Below, piece after piece: positions 9,454-19,270 of a stretch of DNA of 64,000 nucleotides. Within the stretch, counting starts at the first letter, position 1. Every line of letters begins with the position of its first letter. Origin of the DNA: Qipengyuania citrea (lineage in GTDB: Bacteria; Pseudomonadota; Alphaproteobacteria; Sphingomonadales; Sphingomonadaceae); assembly GCF_009828015.1 (NCBI RefSeq), contig NZ_WTYG01000002.1:515360-579359 (forward strand), written 5' to 3'. A program made the position numbers and the translations under genes. Below the pieces are notes generated by a model. It was not told the DNA's origin and did no database searches. It was given only the letters and a program-made list of their open reading frames with translations.

Positions 9454-10857
9454 ATGGCGACGACTGTTGGAACCCATTATATCGCCCGGGCCCGCGCCGA
9501 TGCCGAGGCGCGACTGGTCGAAGCGGACGAAATCGTCGCGCGCCTCCAGCATGCCTGCGGTGGTTCGCTGGGTACGCGTATCGCCATTCCCGAACTGCTT
9601 GCGCTGGTCGAGAAGGCCCAGCGTTATGGCCTGCGCCTCGCGCGCCAGTTCGAAGCCATCGACGGCGAGAACCGGGTCACCGCCTGGGTCGAAATCGCGC
9701 CGGTAACAAACGAGGCGGGCGAATCCGATGGCTGCGCGATCGACGTGGTCAGCTGGCACAGCGAGGAACTGCCGCCCGAGAACGATATCGAAGCGGCCCG
9801 GCGCCGCGTCGAGATCAACCGCCATACGGCCGACTGCACCGCGCGGCTCGATTCGCAGCAGCGGCTCCTGTCGCTCGAAACCGAAGCTTCCGACCTTGCC
9901 GAGTTTTCCGAGCAAGCGCGGGCAAAGGTCGGCAAGCCTTGGACCGAGCTGGTCGACCTGCCCGGCACCAGCCACCAGCAGCCGCTGCACTGGCGCCTGC
10001 TCGACGGTGCAAGTTGCAGCATCGCGGGGTCGAACCGCAACTGGACCGCGCATCTCGAACCGCTGGGACAGTCGCAGCCCGGCAGCGCGGGTTTCGTGCT
10101 CTATCTGACCGCCGACCGGCCGCTGGCCAAGGGCGGTGCCGAGGACGAGGACGAGGGCGCGGAAGGGCCTTCGTTCGGCCGCGACCTCACTCCCGTCCTG
10201 CGCCAGCCGATCAATCGGATCATCGCCAACGCCGAGACGATCCGGACCAAGCTGGCGGGACCGCTGGCCGACGAATACAGTTCCTACGCCGCCGATATCG
10301 CCACCGCCGCGCAGCACCTGCTCGCGCTGATCGATGATCTGTCCGATCTCGAAGTCGTCGAATCCGAGGATTTCGTGACCGCGCCCGACCGGATCGAACT
10401 GGCGGATGTGGCCCGGCGCGCCTGCGGTATCCTAGGCGTGCGCGCGCGCGAGAAGGGCATCACGCTCGTCGCGCCGCCCGAAGGGGAAAGCCAGCTGGCA
10501 ATCGCCGAATTCCGGCGCGTGTTGCAGATCCTTCTCAATCTCGTCGGCAATGCGATCCGCTATTCGCCCGATGACAGCCAGGTATGGATCCGGCTCGACC
10601 GGATCGGCAGCCGCGCACTGATCACCGTCGCCGACCAGGGGCATGGCCTCGGCGAAGACCAGCAGGAACGGATCTTCGAGAAGTTCGAACGGCTCGGCCG
10701 CAGCGGCGATGGCGGGTCTGGTCTCGGACTCTACATTTCGCGCCGCATCGCGCGTGCGATGGACGGCGACCTGACCGTCGAAAGCGCGCTGGGGCAGGGC
10801 GCGCGCTTCACGCTGTCGGTCCCCGCCGCAGAGGATTTGCGCCAGACACCGCGCTGA
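9454..10857 (+). CDS. histidine-kinase-like protein lacking the H-box histidine
   Basis: A 467-aa cytoplasmic protein. A sensor-like region with a probable PAS-type fold spans about residues 1-230. The dimerisation helix reads FGRDLTPVLRQPINRIIANA, which aligns gap-free with the standard F-x5-H-E-L-R-T-P-L-N-x-I: the acceptor His is Pro247 and the next Glu is Val. The ATP-binding domain looks intact, with an N box (LLNLVGNAIRYSP), G1 (DQGHGLGED), an F box (IFEKFERLG) and G2 (GDGGSGLGLYIS). It is thus a predicted pseudo-kinase or reverse-signalling protein, comparable in logic to DivL, which has Tyr at this place. It follows an unrecognised gene by 2 bases. Confidence 0.82.
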   Translation: MATTVGTHYIARARADAEARLVEADEIVARLQHACGGSLGTRIAIPELLALVEKAQRYGLRLARQFEAIDGENRVTAWVEIAPVTNEAGESDGCAIDVVSWHSEELPPENDIEAARRRVEINRHTADCTARLDSQQRLLSLETEASDLAEFSEQARAKVGKPWTELVDLPGTSHQQPLHWRLLDGASCSIAGSNRNWTAHLEPLGQSQPGSAGFVLYLTADRPLAKGGAEDEDEGAEGPSFGRDLTPVLRQPINRIIANAETIRTKLAGPLADEYSSYAADIATAAQHLLALIDDLSDLEVVESEDFVTAPDRIELADVARRACGILGVRAREKGITLVAPPEGESQLAIAEFRRVLQILLNLVGNAIRYSPDDSQVWIRLDRIGSRALITVADQGHGLGEDQQERIFEKFERLGRSGDGGSGLGLYISRRIARAMDGDLTVESALGQGARFTLSVPAAEDLRQTPR

Positions 10858-10906
10858 AGCCTTGCCGTTGCCGCGCCCGCGCGCAGCGGCAGTAGCATCC
10901 CCAACG

Positions 10907-10953
10907 AAAAACGGGCCTTGCGAGGGGCGGGAAGCCGCCTCGCAAGGCCCGTT
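10907..10953 (-). terminator. Rho-independent terminator of gltA
   Basis: A perfect 16-bp inverted repeat (10910-10925 with 10938-10953) encloses a 12-base loop. On the minus strand the stem is followed by a run of five T (10911-10907 read in reverse). It lies 20 bases beyond the gltA stop codon, as expected for a terminator of the gltX-gltA unit, and also insulates it from the convergent kinase-like gene. Confidence 0.85.
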
Positions 10954-10973
10954 CGTGTTACCTGGCGTGAGCC

Positions 10974-12260
10974 TTAACGCTGGCCGATCTGAACGTAATC
11001 GCGTTCGGTCGGGCCGGTGTACAGCTGGCGCGGACGGCCGATCACCTGAGCGGGATCCGAGATCATTTCATTCCACTGCGCGACCCAGCCCACGGTGCGG
11101 GCGAGTGCGAACAGCGCGGTGAACATGGTCGTCGGGAAACCGATCGCGTTGAGGATGATGCCCGAGTAGAAGTCGACGTTCGGGAAAAGCTTCTTTTCCT
11201 TGAAGTAGTCGTCGTTGAGCGCCAGCTCTTCGAGCTTGAGCGCGGTCTCGAACACCGGATCGTTGACGTTCAGCGCTTCGAACACTTCACGCAGCGTCTG
11301 CTGCATCACGGTCGCCCGCGGATCGTAGTTCTTGTACACGCGGTGGCCGAAGCCCATCAGGCGGAACGGGTCGTTCTTGTCCTTGGCGCGCTCGATATAG
11401 TGCGGGATGCGATCGGGCGAGCCGATTTCCTGCAGCATGTTGAGCGCCGCCTCGTTGGCGCCGCCGTGCGCCGGACCCCACAGGCAGGCAATGCCGGCCG
11501 CGATGCAGGCGAAGGGGTTTGCGCCCGACGAACCGGCCAGTCGCACGGTCGAGGTCGAGGCGTTCTGTTCGTGGTCGGCATGGAGGATGAAGATGCGATC
11601 CATTGCACGCTCGATGGCGGGATGGATTTCATATTCCTCGGCCGGCACGCCGAAGGTCATGCGCAGGAAATTGCCCGTGTAGCTCAGCGAGTTGTCGGGC
11701 TGCATCATCGGCTGACCGACCGAATACTTATACGCCATGGCGGCGATGGTCGGCATTTTCGCGATCAGCCGGTGGCTTGCGATCTTGCGCTGCTCGGGAT
11801 CCGAAATGTCGGTGCTGTCGTGATAGAAGGCCGACAGCGCGCCGACCACGCCGCACATGATCGCCATGGGGTGCGCATCGCGGCGGAAACCCTGGTAGAA
11901 CTGGCGCAGCTGGTCATGCAGCATGGTGTGCCGCGTGATCGTGTAGGTGAAATCGTCGAGCTCGGTCTGCTGCGGCAGTTCGCCGTTGAGCAGCAGGTAG
12001 GCGACTTCCATGAACGACGAATTTTCGGCCAGCTGGCCGATCGGATAGCCGCGGTGCAGCAGGATGCCTTCTTCGCCGTCGATATAGGTCAGCGCGCTTT
12101 CGCAGCTGGCAGTCGACTTGTAGCCCGGGTCGTAGGTGAACTTGCCGGTGGTGCCGTACAGCTTGCGGATGTCGACCACGTCGGGGCCAACGCTGCCCTG
12201 CAGCACGGGGAATTCCTGGGTCTGACCGCCCAGATCGAGGGTTGCCTGCTTGTCGGCCAC
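10974..12260 (-). CDS. gltA: citrate synthase
   Basis: GltA (428 aa) condenses acetyl-CoA and oxaloacetate into citrate in the TCA cycle. The start is the GTG at 12260, preceded by GAGGAG; the N-terminus then reads [13 protein letters not shown]. Motifs include the [14 protein letters not shown] segment, the active-site [14 protein letters not shown] and [10 protein letters not shown] histidines and the [15 protein letters not shown] region with the catalytic Asp nearby. Length and residues are those of the hexameric type II enzyme of Gram-negatives, which is normally inhibited by NADH. It starts 10 bases after gltX, so both share a transcript. Confidence 0.96.
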   Translation of the reverse strand: MADKQATLDLGGQTQEFPVLQGSVGPDVVDIRKLYGTTGKFTYDPGYKSTASCESALTYIDGEEGILLHRGYPIGQLAENSSFMEVAYLLLNGELPQQTELDDFTYTITRHTMLHDQLRQFYQGFRRDAHPMAIMCGVVGALSAFYHDSTDISDPEQRKIASHRLIAKMPTIAAMAYKYSVGQPMMQPDNSLSYTGNFLRMTFGVPAEEYEIHPAIERAMDRIFILHADHEQNASTSTVRLAGSSGANPFACIAAGIACLWGPAHGGANEAALNMLQEIGSPDRIPHYIERAKDKNDPFRLMGFGHRVYKNYDPRATVMQQTLREVFEALNVNDPVFETALKLEELALNDDYFKEKKLFPNVDFYSGIILNAIGFPTTMFTALFALARTVGWVAQWNEMISDPAQVIGRPRQLYTGPTERDYVQIGQR

Positions 12261-12270
12261 GCGTGTCTCC

Positions 12271-13722
12271 TCACTCGTTCTCTTCGGTGCCTGCGGGCGA
12301 GGCGGCCTGCGCATCGATACGCAAGAGCGACTCTTCCTTGCCCAACAGGACCAACACATCGAAAATGCCGGGTGACGTCGTCGTCCCCGTCAGTGCTGCG
12401 CGCATGGGCTGCGCGAGCTTGCCGAGACCCAGTTCGAGCTGCTCGGCATAGGCCTTCGTAGTGGCTTCCAGAGCCTCGATTGTCCAGTCATTTTGCACAT
12501 GCAGCATTTCGGACAAACCGGCGAGCCGCGCCCGCGCTTCATCATCGAGCAACCCCGCCGCCTTGTCGGTCATCTGCAAGGGGCGCGTGGCGAAAAGAAA
12601 TCCTGCACCCTCAGCAAGTTCATTCATGGACCTTGCACGCGTCTTGAGCACAGGCATGGCTTCGGCAAGCAGCGCGCGGTCGGCGTTTTCACCGATCCTG
12701 TCGGCGACGATGTCGGCCAGCCGTTCATCATCCGCCTCGCGGATGTAATGGCCGTTGAGGTTCTGCAGTTTCTTGATGTCGAAACGCGCCGGGCCCTTGC
12801 CGACGCCATCGAGGTCGAACAGTTCGATCGCTTCGTCGCGGCTGATTTCCTCGCGATCGCCGTGACCCCAGCCGAGCCGCAGCAGGTAGTTGAACAGCGC
12901 TTCGGGCAGCACGCCTTCTTCGTCGCGATAGGCTTCGACGCCGACCGCGCCATGGCGTTTCGACATCTTCGCCCCGTCGGGTCCGTGGATCAGCGGGACA
13001 TGCGCATAGACCGGATCGGGCCAGCCACCCTCGATCGCATCCATCGCGCGGATCACCGGCAGCTGGCGGAAGGCGTTGTTGAGGTGATCGTCGCCGCGAA
13101 TGATGTGCGTGACGCCCATGTCGTGATCGTCGACCACCACCGCCAGCATATAGGTCGGCGTGCCGTCCGCGCGCAGCAGCACGTAATCGTCGATCTCGGC
13201 ATTCTTCACCGTGACCTTGCCCTGGACCTGGTCGTGGATCGTGGTTTCGCCCTCGGTCGGTACCTTGAGCCGGATCACATAGGGCGCGCCCGCGGGAGCT
13301 TCGCTCGCATCGCGATCGCGCCAGCGGCGGTCGTAGCGCATCGGCTGCTTGTTGGCGCGTTGCTCGGCGCGCATTGCCTCGAGTTCCTCGGGCGTGGCGA
13401 AGCATTTGTAGGCATGGCCCGCCTCGAGCAGCTTGTGCGCCACTTCGGCATGGCGCTCGGCGCGGTCAGACTGGAACACCGGCGCATCGTCGAAATCGAG
13501 GCCGAGCCAGCCAAGCCCGTCCATGATCTTGTCGATCGCGTCCTGCGTGCTGCGCTTCTTGTCGGTATCCTCGATCCGCAGCAGCGCGCGGCCGCCGTGA
13601 TGGCGCGCATAGAGCCAGTTGAACAGCGCGGTCCGCGCCCCGCCGATATGCAGATAGCCGGTGGGCGAGGGAGCGAAGCGGGTGACGACCGGAGGGGTCT
13701 CGCTGTCACTATCGCTTGCCAT
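12271..13722 (-). CDS. gltX: glutamyl-tRNA synthetase
   Basis: GltX (483 aa) charges tRNA-Glu. The class I signatures [22 protein letters not shown] (HIGH-type, cut here into two visible halves around residues 15-35) and [10 protein letters not shown] (KMSKS-type, about 250) are intact. The ATG at 13722 is preceded by AGGAAG; a start 24 bases further upstream would overlap the start region of the divergent comEC. The anticodon-binding C-terminal domain is complete. The intergenic space to comEC is only 28 bp, so the two promoters must overlap. Confidence 0.95.
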   Translation of the reverse strand: MASDSDSETPPVVTRFAPSPTGYLHIGGARTALFNWLYARHHGGRALLRIEDTDKKRSTQDAIDKIMDGLGWLGLDFDDAPVFQSDRAERHAEVAHKLLEAGHAYKCFATPEELEAMRAEQRANKQPMRYDRRWRDRDASEAPAGAPYVIRLKVPTEGETTIHDQVQGKVTVKNAEIDDYVLLRADGTPTYMLAVVVDDHDMGVTHIIRGDDHLNNAFRQLPVIRAMDAIEGGWPDPVYAHVPLIHGPDGAKMSKRHGAVGVEAYRDEEGVLPEALFNYLLRLGWGHGDREEISRDEAIELFDLDGVGKGPARFDIKKLQNLNGHYIREADDERLADIVADRIGENADRALLAEAMPVLKTRARSMNELAEGAGFLFATRPLQMTDKAAGLLDDEARARLAGLSEMLHVQNDWTIEALEATTKAYAEQLELGLGKLAQPMRAALTGTTTSPGIFDVLVLLGKEESLLRIDAQAASPAGTEENE

Positions 13723-13750
13723 TGTCACTCGCTTCCTTTCAAACATTCAC

Positions 13751-15934
13751 ATGGCGACACGGGGGACGCCTTCGATACCGATGGGAGAAGCGGGCGAAAC
13801 CGCCCGCGAAACAGTGCCGCGCCCTTGGCGCATGCGCGGCGCAATGTCCAGTTTGGCAGCCCGGGTCGAGGCATTTCTCGCGGGCGCCGAATTCGATCGC
13901 GGTCCATGGCTGGCGGTCGCCTTTGGCTGCGGCATCGGGCTGTGGTTCCTCCTTGCCGGGACGTGGCAATGGCTCACCGTGATCGCCGGTTCGCTGGTCG
14001 TCGCCTTCGCAGCCATCGCCGCATGGCGCGGCCGCGAGAACCGCAGTTATGCGCTTGCTGCGCTGCTTTCGATTGCCCTCGGCATATCTGCGGGCACCGC
14101 GCTGGTCTGGGCGCGGTCGGCGACAGTGGGTGCCGAGCCGATCCCCTATCCGCGGTTCGAACGGATCGACGGACGGATCCTTGCACGCGAGGAACAGCCG
14201 GCGGAAGGACGGGTAAGGCTGGTGCTGGCAGCACGCGACCCCGAGACAGCCCGGGCAGTTGCCTACCGCGGCAATCTGCCGCTGGAAGCCGACGGGCCGC
14301 AGCTGCGCGAAGGGGCACGGATCCGTCTGAGCGCGCGGTTGATGCCGCCATCGCCGCCGATCGTCCCGGGTGCTTACAATTTCGCGCGGCGGGCTTGGTT
14401 CGATGGCCTGTCCGCCACCGGATCGGTGGTCGGTGACGTCGAACTCGTCGAACCGCCCGCGGAGACGCTTGTGTCGATCGCCGTGATCCAGCGCCGCCTG
14501 TCGGCGCATGTGAGGCGCAATCTCGACGGGACGGCGGGCGCCATCGCTGCCACGCTGGCAAGCGGCGACCGCGGTGCGATCCCCGAGGCCGACGAAGAAG
14601 CCATGCGCGATGCCGGGCTCACCCATCTGCTTTCGATCAGCGGCCTGCATGTCAGCGCGATTATCGCCGCGACCTATCTGGTGGTGCTGAAACTGCTGGC
14701 AGCCTGGCCTTGGCTGGCGCTGCGCGTGCGGTTGCCGTTGGTGGCGGCGGGTGCAGCCGCGCTTGCGGGCATCGGCTACACGCTGCTTACCGGCGCGCAG
14801 GTGCCGACCGTTCGCAGCTGCATCGGCGCCTTGCTCGTGCTCGTCGCGATGGCCCTGGGGCGCGAACCCCTGTCGTTGCGGATGGTTGCGATCGCCGCCG
14901 GAGTGGTGCTGGCGCTCTGGCCGGAATCGCTGGTCGGGCCGAGTTTCCAGATGAGCTTTGCCGCGGTCATCGCCATTGTCTCGCTCCACAATGCCGCTTG
15001 GGTCCGCAGCTTCCTGGCGCCGCGCGAGGAAAGCTGGCTATCGCGCCTGGCACGGCGTGCAGCGATGCTGTTCCTGACCGGGCTGGTCATCGAATTCACG
15101 CTGATCCCGATCGTGTTGTTCCATTTCCACCGTGCTGGGCTCTACGGCGCGGCGGCCAATCTGATCGCGATCCCGCTGATAACCTTCGTGTCGATGCCGC
15201 TGGTTGCACTGGCGCTCTTTCTCGATCTGGTGGGGGCGGGGGGACCGGCCTGGTGGCTGGTCGGCCAGTCACTCGACGTGCTGCTGGCGATCGCGCATTT
15301 CTTCGCCGAGCAACCCGGTTCGGTCAAACTGTCGCCGCGCATCGGCATGGGCACGATGGCGCTCTATATCGGCGGTGCACTGTGGCTGGCGTTGTGGCAG
15401 GGCAGGGCAAGACTGTGGGGCGCGGTGCCGATCGCGTTGTCCACGATCCTGATCGTGACCGCCCCGGTTCCCGACTTGCTGATTACCCGTGACGGGCGCG
15501 ATCTGGGAATCGCCAGCCAGGCCGACCGCCTGCTCGTCCTCCGCGACAGCGGCGGGGGCTATGCGCAGCAGAACCTGCTCGAACTGGCGGGGACCGACCG
15601 CGAGCCCATGGCCATCGCAGCGTGGCCGCAGAGCCGCTGCAGCCCCGAGTTCTGCGTGCTCCCCGTCGAGAGAAGCGGAAAGACATGGAGCGTGCTCGTG
15701 GCCCGCAATCGCGACTTGATCGCCGAGCGTGCGCTGGCCGCTGCCTGCGGGAAGGCGGATATCGTCGTGGCCGACCGCTTCCTGCCGCGCAGCTGCCGGC
15801 CGCGTTGGCTCAAGGCCGATCGGCGCTATCTGCAACGCGAAGGCGGCGTCGCGGTTTATCTCGATCGCGAACGCGTCGATACGGTCGCGCAGGACCAGGG
15901 GGCGCATGGCTGGTGGCGGGCACCGCGCCGATAG
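13751..15934 (+). CDS. comEC: ComEC/Rec2-family inner-membrane DNA-uptake protein
   Basis: A 727-aa polytopic membrane protein. Order: N-terminal DUF4131-like segment with two or three helices, a soluble OB-like stretch (about 130-270), then the competence domain with LTHLLSISGLHVSAI near residue 290 and a series of helices to about 570. The C-terminal 150 residues correspond to the place of the metallo-beta-lactamase domain but lack the HxHxDH zinc motif, as is usual for alphaproteobacterial members. ComEC forms the channel for single-stranded DNA in natural transformation; the substrate here is inferred from the family. Divergent from gltX. Confidence 0.88.
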   Translation: MATRGTPSIPMGEAGETARETVPRPWRMRGAMSSLAARVEAFLAGAEFDRGPWLAVAFGCGIGLWFLLAGTWQWLTVIAGSLVVAFAAIAAWRGRENRSYALAALLSIALGISAGTALVWARSATVGAEPIPYPRFERIDGRILAREEQPAEGRVRLVLAARDPETARAVAYRGNLPLEADGPQLREGARIRLSARLMPPSPPIVPGAYNFARRAWFDGLSATGSVVGDVELVEPPAETLVSIAVIQRRLSAHVRRNLDGTAGAIAATLASGDRGAIPEADEEAMRDAGLTHLLSISGLHVSAIIAATYLVVLKLLAAWPWLALRVRLPLVAAGAAALAGIGYTLLTGAQVPTVRSCIGALLVLVAMALGREPLSLRMVAIAAGVVLALWPESLVGPSFQMSFAAVIAIVSLHNAAWVRSFLAPREESWLSRLARRAAMLFLTGLVIEFTLIPIVLFHFHRAGLYGAAANLIAIPLITFVSMPLVALALFLDLVGAGGPAWWLVGQSLDVLLAIAHFFAEQPGSVKLSPRIGMGTMALYIGGALWLALWQGRARLWGAVPIALSTILIVTAPVPDLLITRDGRDLGIASQADRLLVLRDSGGGYAQQNLLELAGTDREPMAIAAWPQSRCSPEFCVLPVERSGKTWSVLVARNRDLIAERALAAACGKADIVVADRFLPRSCRPRWLKADRRYLQREGGVAVYLDRERVDTVAQDQGAHGWWRAPRR

Positions 15935-15952
15935 GGCGCGGTGCGCGTACCA

Positions 15953-16642
15953 TCAGTGATAGCGGCGCAATAGCCCGGCGAGCTTGCCCTGCACCTGAAC
16001 GCGGTGCGCATCGTAGACCTGGGGGTCATAGGCGCCATTGGCCGGATCGAGGATCACGCGTCCCGCGTCCTTGCGCAGATATTTGAGCGTGGCTTCCTCG
16101 TTGTCGACCAGCGCCACCACGATTTCGCCATCGCGCGCGCTGTCGGTCCGTTTCACGAGAGCGAAGTCGCCATCGAAAATGCCGGCCTCGATCATCGAAT
16201 CGCCCGAGACTTCGAGCGCGTAATGTTCGCCGGGACCGAGCAGGGCAGCGGGAACCGGCATGCTCGACTGGCCTTCGATCGCCTCGATCGGCGCGCCAGC
16301 GGCAATCCGTCCGTGCAGCGGCACGTCGATGATGTCGTTGGCGGGTTCGGGTGCCACGGTCTTGGTCGGCATTGCCGCCCCGACCAGGTCGTTCGCAGCA
16401 CTGGGCTTCTCGCTCCCGGTAACAGCGTCTTCGGGAAGCTTGACCACTTCCAGTGCGCGCGCACGGTTGGGCAGCCGGCGGATGAAACCGCGTTCCTCGA
16501 GCGCCGAGATCAGGCGGTGAACGCCCGACTTGCTCTTGAGGTCGAGGGCTTCCTTCATCTCCTCGAAACTCGGGGAAATGCCGGTGTCTTCCAGGCGTTG
16601 CTGGATAAAGCGGATCAATTCGTGCTGCTTGGCGGTCAGCAT
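15953..16642 (-). CDS. lexA: LexA SOS repressor
   Basis: LexA (229 aa) represses DNA-damage genes and cleaves itself when RecA is activated. The N-terminal winged helix (residues 1-65, starting [13 protein letters not shown]) is followed by a linker and the S24 peptidase domain with the Ala115-Gly116 cleavage site, nucleophile Ser149 in SGDSM and general base Lys187 in TLKYLRKD. A LexA box stands 37 bases upstream of the start, so the gene is probably self-repressed. It sits between trpC and comEC, a conserved order in sphingomonads, although the moaC-moeA pair often found there is absent. Confidence 0.95.
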   Translation of the reverse strand: MLTAKQHELIRFIQQRLEDTGISPSFEEMKEALDLKSKSGVHRLISALEERGFIRRLPNRARALEVVKLPEDAVTGSEKPSAANDLVGAAMPTKTVAPEPANDIIDVPLHGRIAAGAPIEAIEGQSSMPVPAALLGPGEHYALEVSGDSMIEAGIFDGDFALVKRTDSARDGEIVVALVDNEEATLKYLRKDAGRVILDPANGAYDPQVYDAHRVQVQGKLAGLLRRYH

Positions 16643-16678
16643 GGTGCGAACTCCCGTATCGCCTGTTCACAAAGCTGT

Positions 16679-16693
16679 GAACGAATACGGAAC
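16679..16693. promoter_or_regulatory. LexA box (GAAC-N7-GAAC)
   Basis: The direct repeat GAACGAATACGGAAC fits exactly the alphaproteobacterial LexA operator (GAAC-N7-GAAC, equivalent to GTTC-N7-GTTC on the other strand). It lies 37-51 bases before the lexA start codon, where it would block transcription, consistent with self-regulation. A partly symmetrical GTTCACAAAGCTGTGAAC (16665-16682) overlaps it. Confidence 0.85.
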
Positions 16694-16789
16694 AAGTAGG
16701 CAACCCGAATCGGCAAGTCAAGCAATTGCGCCGGTTTAGCGGTATGGAGGCGAGAACAGCTGTTCCTGCTTTGCCCCGGGCGCGACGGT

Positions 16790-17575
16790 TCAGCCGTGCA
16801 GCAGCGTCCTGGTCGCAGCAGCGACATCGGCCTGCCGCATCAGGCTCTCACCAACGAGGAAGCTGCGCACACCCGAATCTGCGAGACGGGCACAATCCGC
16901 ATGCGAGCTGATCCCGCTCTCGCCCACCAGCAGGCTTTCCGCCGGCGCCCGCGGGGCAAGCTGCTCGGTCGTTGCGAGATCGGTGGTGAAGGTTTTCAGG
17001 TCGCGGTTGTTCACCCCGATGAGCCGCGAGGAAAGCCGCGCCGCGCGGTCCATTTCGGCGGCGTCGTGGACTTCGATCAGCACATCCATCGAATGGTCGA
17101 GCGCGGCCGCCTCGATCTCGGCCATGACGCTGTCATCGAGCGCCGCGACGATGATCAGGATGGCATCGGCACCGAGCGCGCGTGCTTCGGCGACCTGCCA
17201 CGGGTCGACCATGAAATCCTTGCGCAGGACGGGCAGGTCGCAGGCCTCGCGGGCGGCGATGAGGTAATCCTCATGGCCTTGGAAATAGGGCGCATCGGTC
17301 AGCACGGAAAGGCATGCCGCGCCCCCTGCGGCATAGGCCCTGGCATGCGCCGCAGGCTCGAAATCGGCGCGGATCAGGCCCTTCGACGGCGAGGCTTTCT
17401 TGATCTCGGCAATAAGTCCGAACCTGTCATCCTGCGCGCGGGCGAGTGCAGCCTGAAACCCGCGCGGCGGGGTCTGCGCACGGATCGCGGTTTCGAGATC
17501 GGACAGCGAGCGTTCCTGCTTGCGGGCAGCCACTTCTTCGCGCTTGGTGGCGCAGATTTCTTCCAGCTTGTTCAT
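16790..17575 (-). CDS. trpC: indole-3-glycerol phosphate synthase
   Basis: TrpC (261 aa) closes the indole ring in tryptophan synthesis. The TIM-barrel motifs are present: [12 protein letters not shown] near residue 57, [12 protein letters not shown] near 117, [10 protein letters not shown] near 187 and GESGI near 218 with the phosphate-binding LVGESLM near 240. It begins one base after the trpD stop codon, so trpG-trpD-trpC are a coupled block. Normal length, monofunctional (no fused TrpF). Confidence 0.95.
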   Translation of the reverse strand: MNKLEEICATKREEVAARKQERSLSDLETAIRAQTPPRGFQAALARAQDDRFGLIAEIKKASPSKGLIRADFEPAAHARAYAAGGAACLSVLTDAPYFQGHEDYLIAAREACDLPVLRKDFMVDPWQVAEARALGADAILIIVAALDDSVMAEIEAAALDHSMDVLIEVHDAAEMDRAARLSSRLIGVNNRDLKTFTTDLATTEQLAPRAPAESLLVGESGISSHADCARLADSGVRSFLVGESLMRQADVAAATRTLLHG

Positions 17576-17576
17576 G

Positions 17577-18569
17577 TCAAACGCTCAGTGCGATCCAGTC
17601 GCGGAGGAGGGTCAGGGCAGCGCCGGAATCGAGCGCCTCGGCAGCGATCTGGGCGCCTTCGGTCCAATCGTCGGTCCGGCCGGCGACGATCAGCGTGGCG
17701 GATGCGTTGAACAGCACCGCATCGCGATAGGGGCCGGGGGTGCCTGCCAGCAGCGCCTCGAGCGCGCAGGCGTTGTGCGCCGGATCGCCGCCGCGGATGG
17801 CTTCGACCGGGGCGTGCGGCAGATTGGCCTGCACTGCCAGCACGCGGCGCATTTCGAAGCTGTTGCCCGTCACGTCGGCCAGTTCGTTGCCGCCCGCGAG
17901 GCTGAGTTCGTCGAGGCCCTCGTCGCCCGAGGCGATGAAGCTGCGCTCGGTTCCGAGCCGGGCCTTGGCCGCGGCATAGATCGGAACATAGGCGGGGCGG
18001 GCGATACCGATCAGCTGGCGCCGGACCCCGGCGGGATTGGAAAGCGGCCCCATCAGGTTGAAGATCGTGCGCACCCCGAGCTTCTGGCGGATGGGCTGGA
18101 TTCGCCCCATTGCCGGGTGGTGGTTCTTGGCGAACAGGAAACAGATGCCCAGTTCGGCGAGCGTCTTCTCCGCGCTGCGGCCTGCCGCTTCCATGTCGAG
18201 TCCGAGCGCCTCGAGCGTATCGGCCGCGCCCGCCTTGCTGCTGGCAGCGCGGTTGCCGTGCTTGGCCACCGGGACGCCGCAGGCCGCCACGACCAGGCTG
18301 ACCGCGGTGGATACGTTGAGCGTATGATGGCCGTCGCCGCCGGTGCCGCAGCAATCGACCGTGCCCTCGGGCGCAGCGATGGGGATCATCCGGTTGCGCA
18401 GGGCTCGCGCCGCGCCCGCGATTTCCTCGGAGGTTTCACTGCGCGCTGACATGTCGACCAGGAAACGGGCGATCGCGTCGTCATCGGCTTCGCCATCGAG
18501 GATCCAGCCGAAGACTTCTTCGGCCTCGGCTTCGGCAAGGTGCCGGGTGGCATCGGGGAGCTGTTTCAT
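17577..18569 (-). CDS. trpD: anthranilate phosphoribosyltransferase
   Basis: TrpD (330 aa) transfers the phosphoribosyl group of PRPP to anthranilate. Key motifs are [15 protein letters not shown] (about residues 78-92, PRPP loop) and [16 protein letters not shown], plus [12 protein letters not shown]. The ATG at 18569 overlaps the trpG stop as ATGA, which decides the start over longer in-frame possibilities that would run back into trpG. Separate from TrpG, so not the fused enterobacterial form. Confidence 0.95.
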   Translation of the reverse strand: MKQLPDATRHLAEAEAEEVFGWILDGEADDDAIARFLVDMSARSETSEEIAGAARALRNRMIPIAAPEGTVDCCGTGGDGHHTLNVSTAVSLVVAACGVPVAKHGNRAASSKAGAADTLEALGLDMEAAGRSAEKTLAELGICFLFAKNHHPAMGRIQPIRQKLGVRTIFNLMGPLSNPAGVRRQLIGIARPAYVPIYAAAKARLGTERSFIASGDEGLDELSLAGGNELADVTGNSFEMRRVLAVQANLPHAPVEAIRGGDPAHNACALEALLAGTPGPYRDAVLFNASATLIVAGRTDDWTEGAQIAAEALDSGAALTLLRDWIALSV

Positions 18570-19180
18570 GCGGGCACCTTGGCGGCGATGCCGCAGATGG
18601 CAAGGAAGTTCGCCAGCAGGGCGTGGCCGTGTTCGGTGGCGATGCTTTCGGGGTGGAACTGGACACCGTGGAGCGGAAGATCGCGGTGGCGGAACCCCAT
18701 GACGCTGCTGCCGTCGAGGCCCGGGGTCTCGCTGGTCGCGTTGATCGCCAGGCAATCGGGAATGTCTTCGACCACCAGCGAATGGTAGCGCGTCGCGGTG
18801 AAGGGCGAGGGCAGATCGGCAAACACCCCGTCGCCTTCATGCGTGACGGGCGAGGTCTTGCCGTGCATCAGACCGCCGCGCACCACGCGGCCGCCGAAAT
18901 GCTGGCCGATCGCCTGGTGGCCTAGGCAGACGCCGAGCAGCGGTTTGCCCGCTGCCGCGCAGGCCGCGACGATATCGAGGCTGATGCCGGCTTCGTTGGG
19001 AGTGCAGGGTCCGGGAGAAATCAGATAGCCCGCATGACCGCCATCCATCGCCTCGTCCGCCGATATGGCATCGTTGCGCACCACTTCCACGCGGGCGCCC
19101 ATCTCCATCAGGTAATGGACAAGGTTGAAGGTGAAGCTGTCGTAATTGTCGATTACGAGAATGGATCGGCTGTCGGTCAT
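18566..19180 (-). CDS. trpG: anthranilate synthase component II (glutamine amidotransferase)
   Basis: TrpG (204 aa) supplies ammonia from glutamine to TrpE. The N-terminus has [14 protein letters not shown], the nucleophile Cys lies in [15 protein letters not shown] (about residue 80), and HSLVVE and [14 protein letters not shown] complete the class I amidotransferase triad. An AGGA ribosome site precedes the ATG. It is separated from the upstream pip gene by 90 bases that contain an imperfect inverted repeat (19191-19199 with 19209-19218). Confidence 0.95.
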   Translation of the reverse strand: MTDSRSILVIDNYDSFTFNLVHYLMEMGARVEVVRNDAISADEAMDGGHAGYLISPGPCTPNEAGISLDIVAACAAAGKPLLGVCLGHQAIGQHFGGRVVRGGLMHGKTSPVTHEGDGVFADLPSPFTATRYHSLVVEDIPDCLAINATSETPGLDGSSVMGFRHRDLPLHGVQFHPESIATEHGHALLANFLAICGIAAKVPA

Positions 19181-19270
19181 CGATACAGTCCTTGAAGCGA
19201 TGGCGACGCGCTTTCAAGCAAGGAAAGGTTTGCAGGCCAGCGCGGCCGGCACCGCGCTTCCCGCAGCCGA

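Noticed and set aside
8620-10317. 565-codon minus-strand frame across the kinase-like gene and the gene before it
   Set aside because: It runs opposite a clear histidine-kinase fold, has no recognisable domain and is typical of antisense openness in GC-rich DNA.
12493-14436. 647-codon plus-strand frame opposite gltX and into comEC
   Set aside because: gltX and comEC are unmistakable in their own frames; this product is Arg/His-rich with no domain.
19191-19218. Imperfect inverted repeat upstream of trpG as a trp attenuator
   Set aside because: It has a bulge, no T run and no Trp-rich leader peptide; it sits in mid-operon, where an attenuator is not expected.
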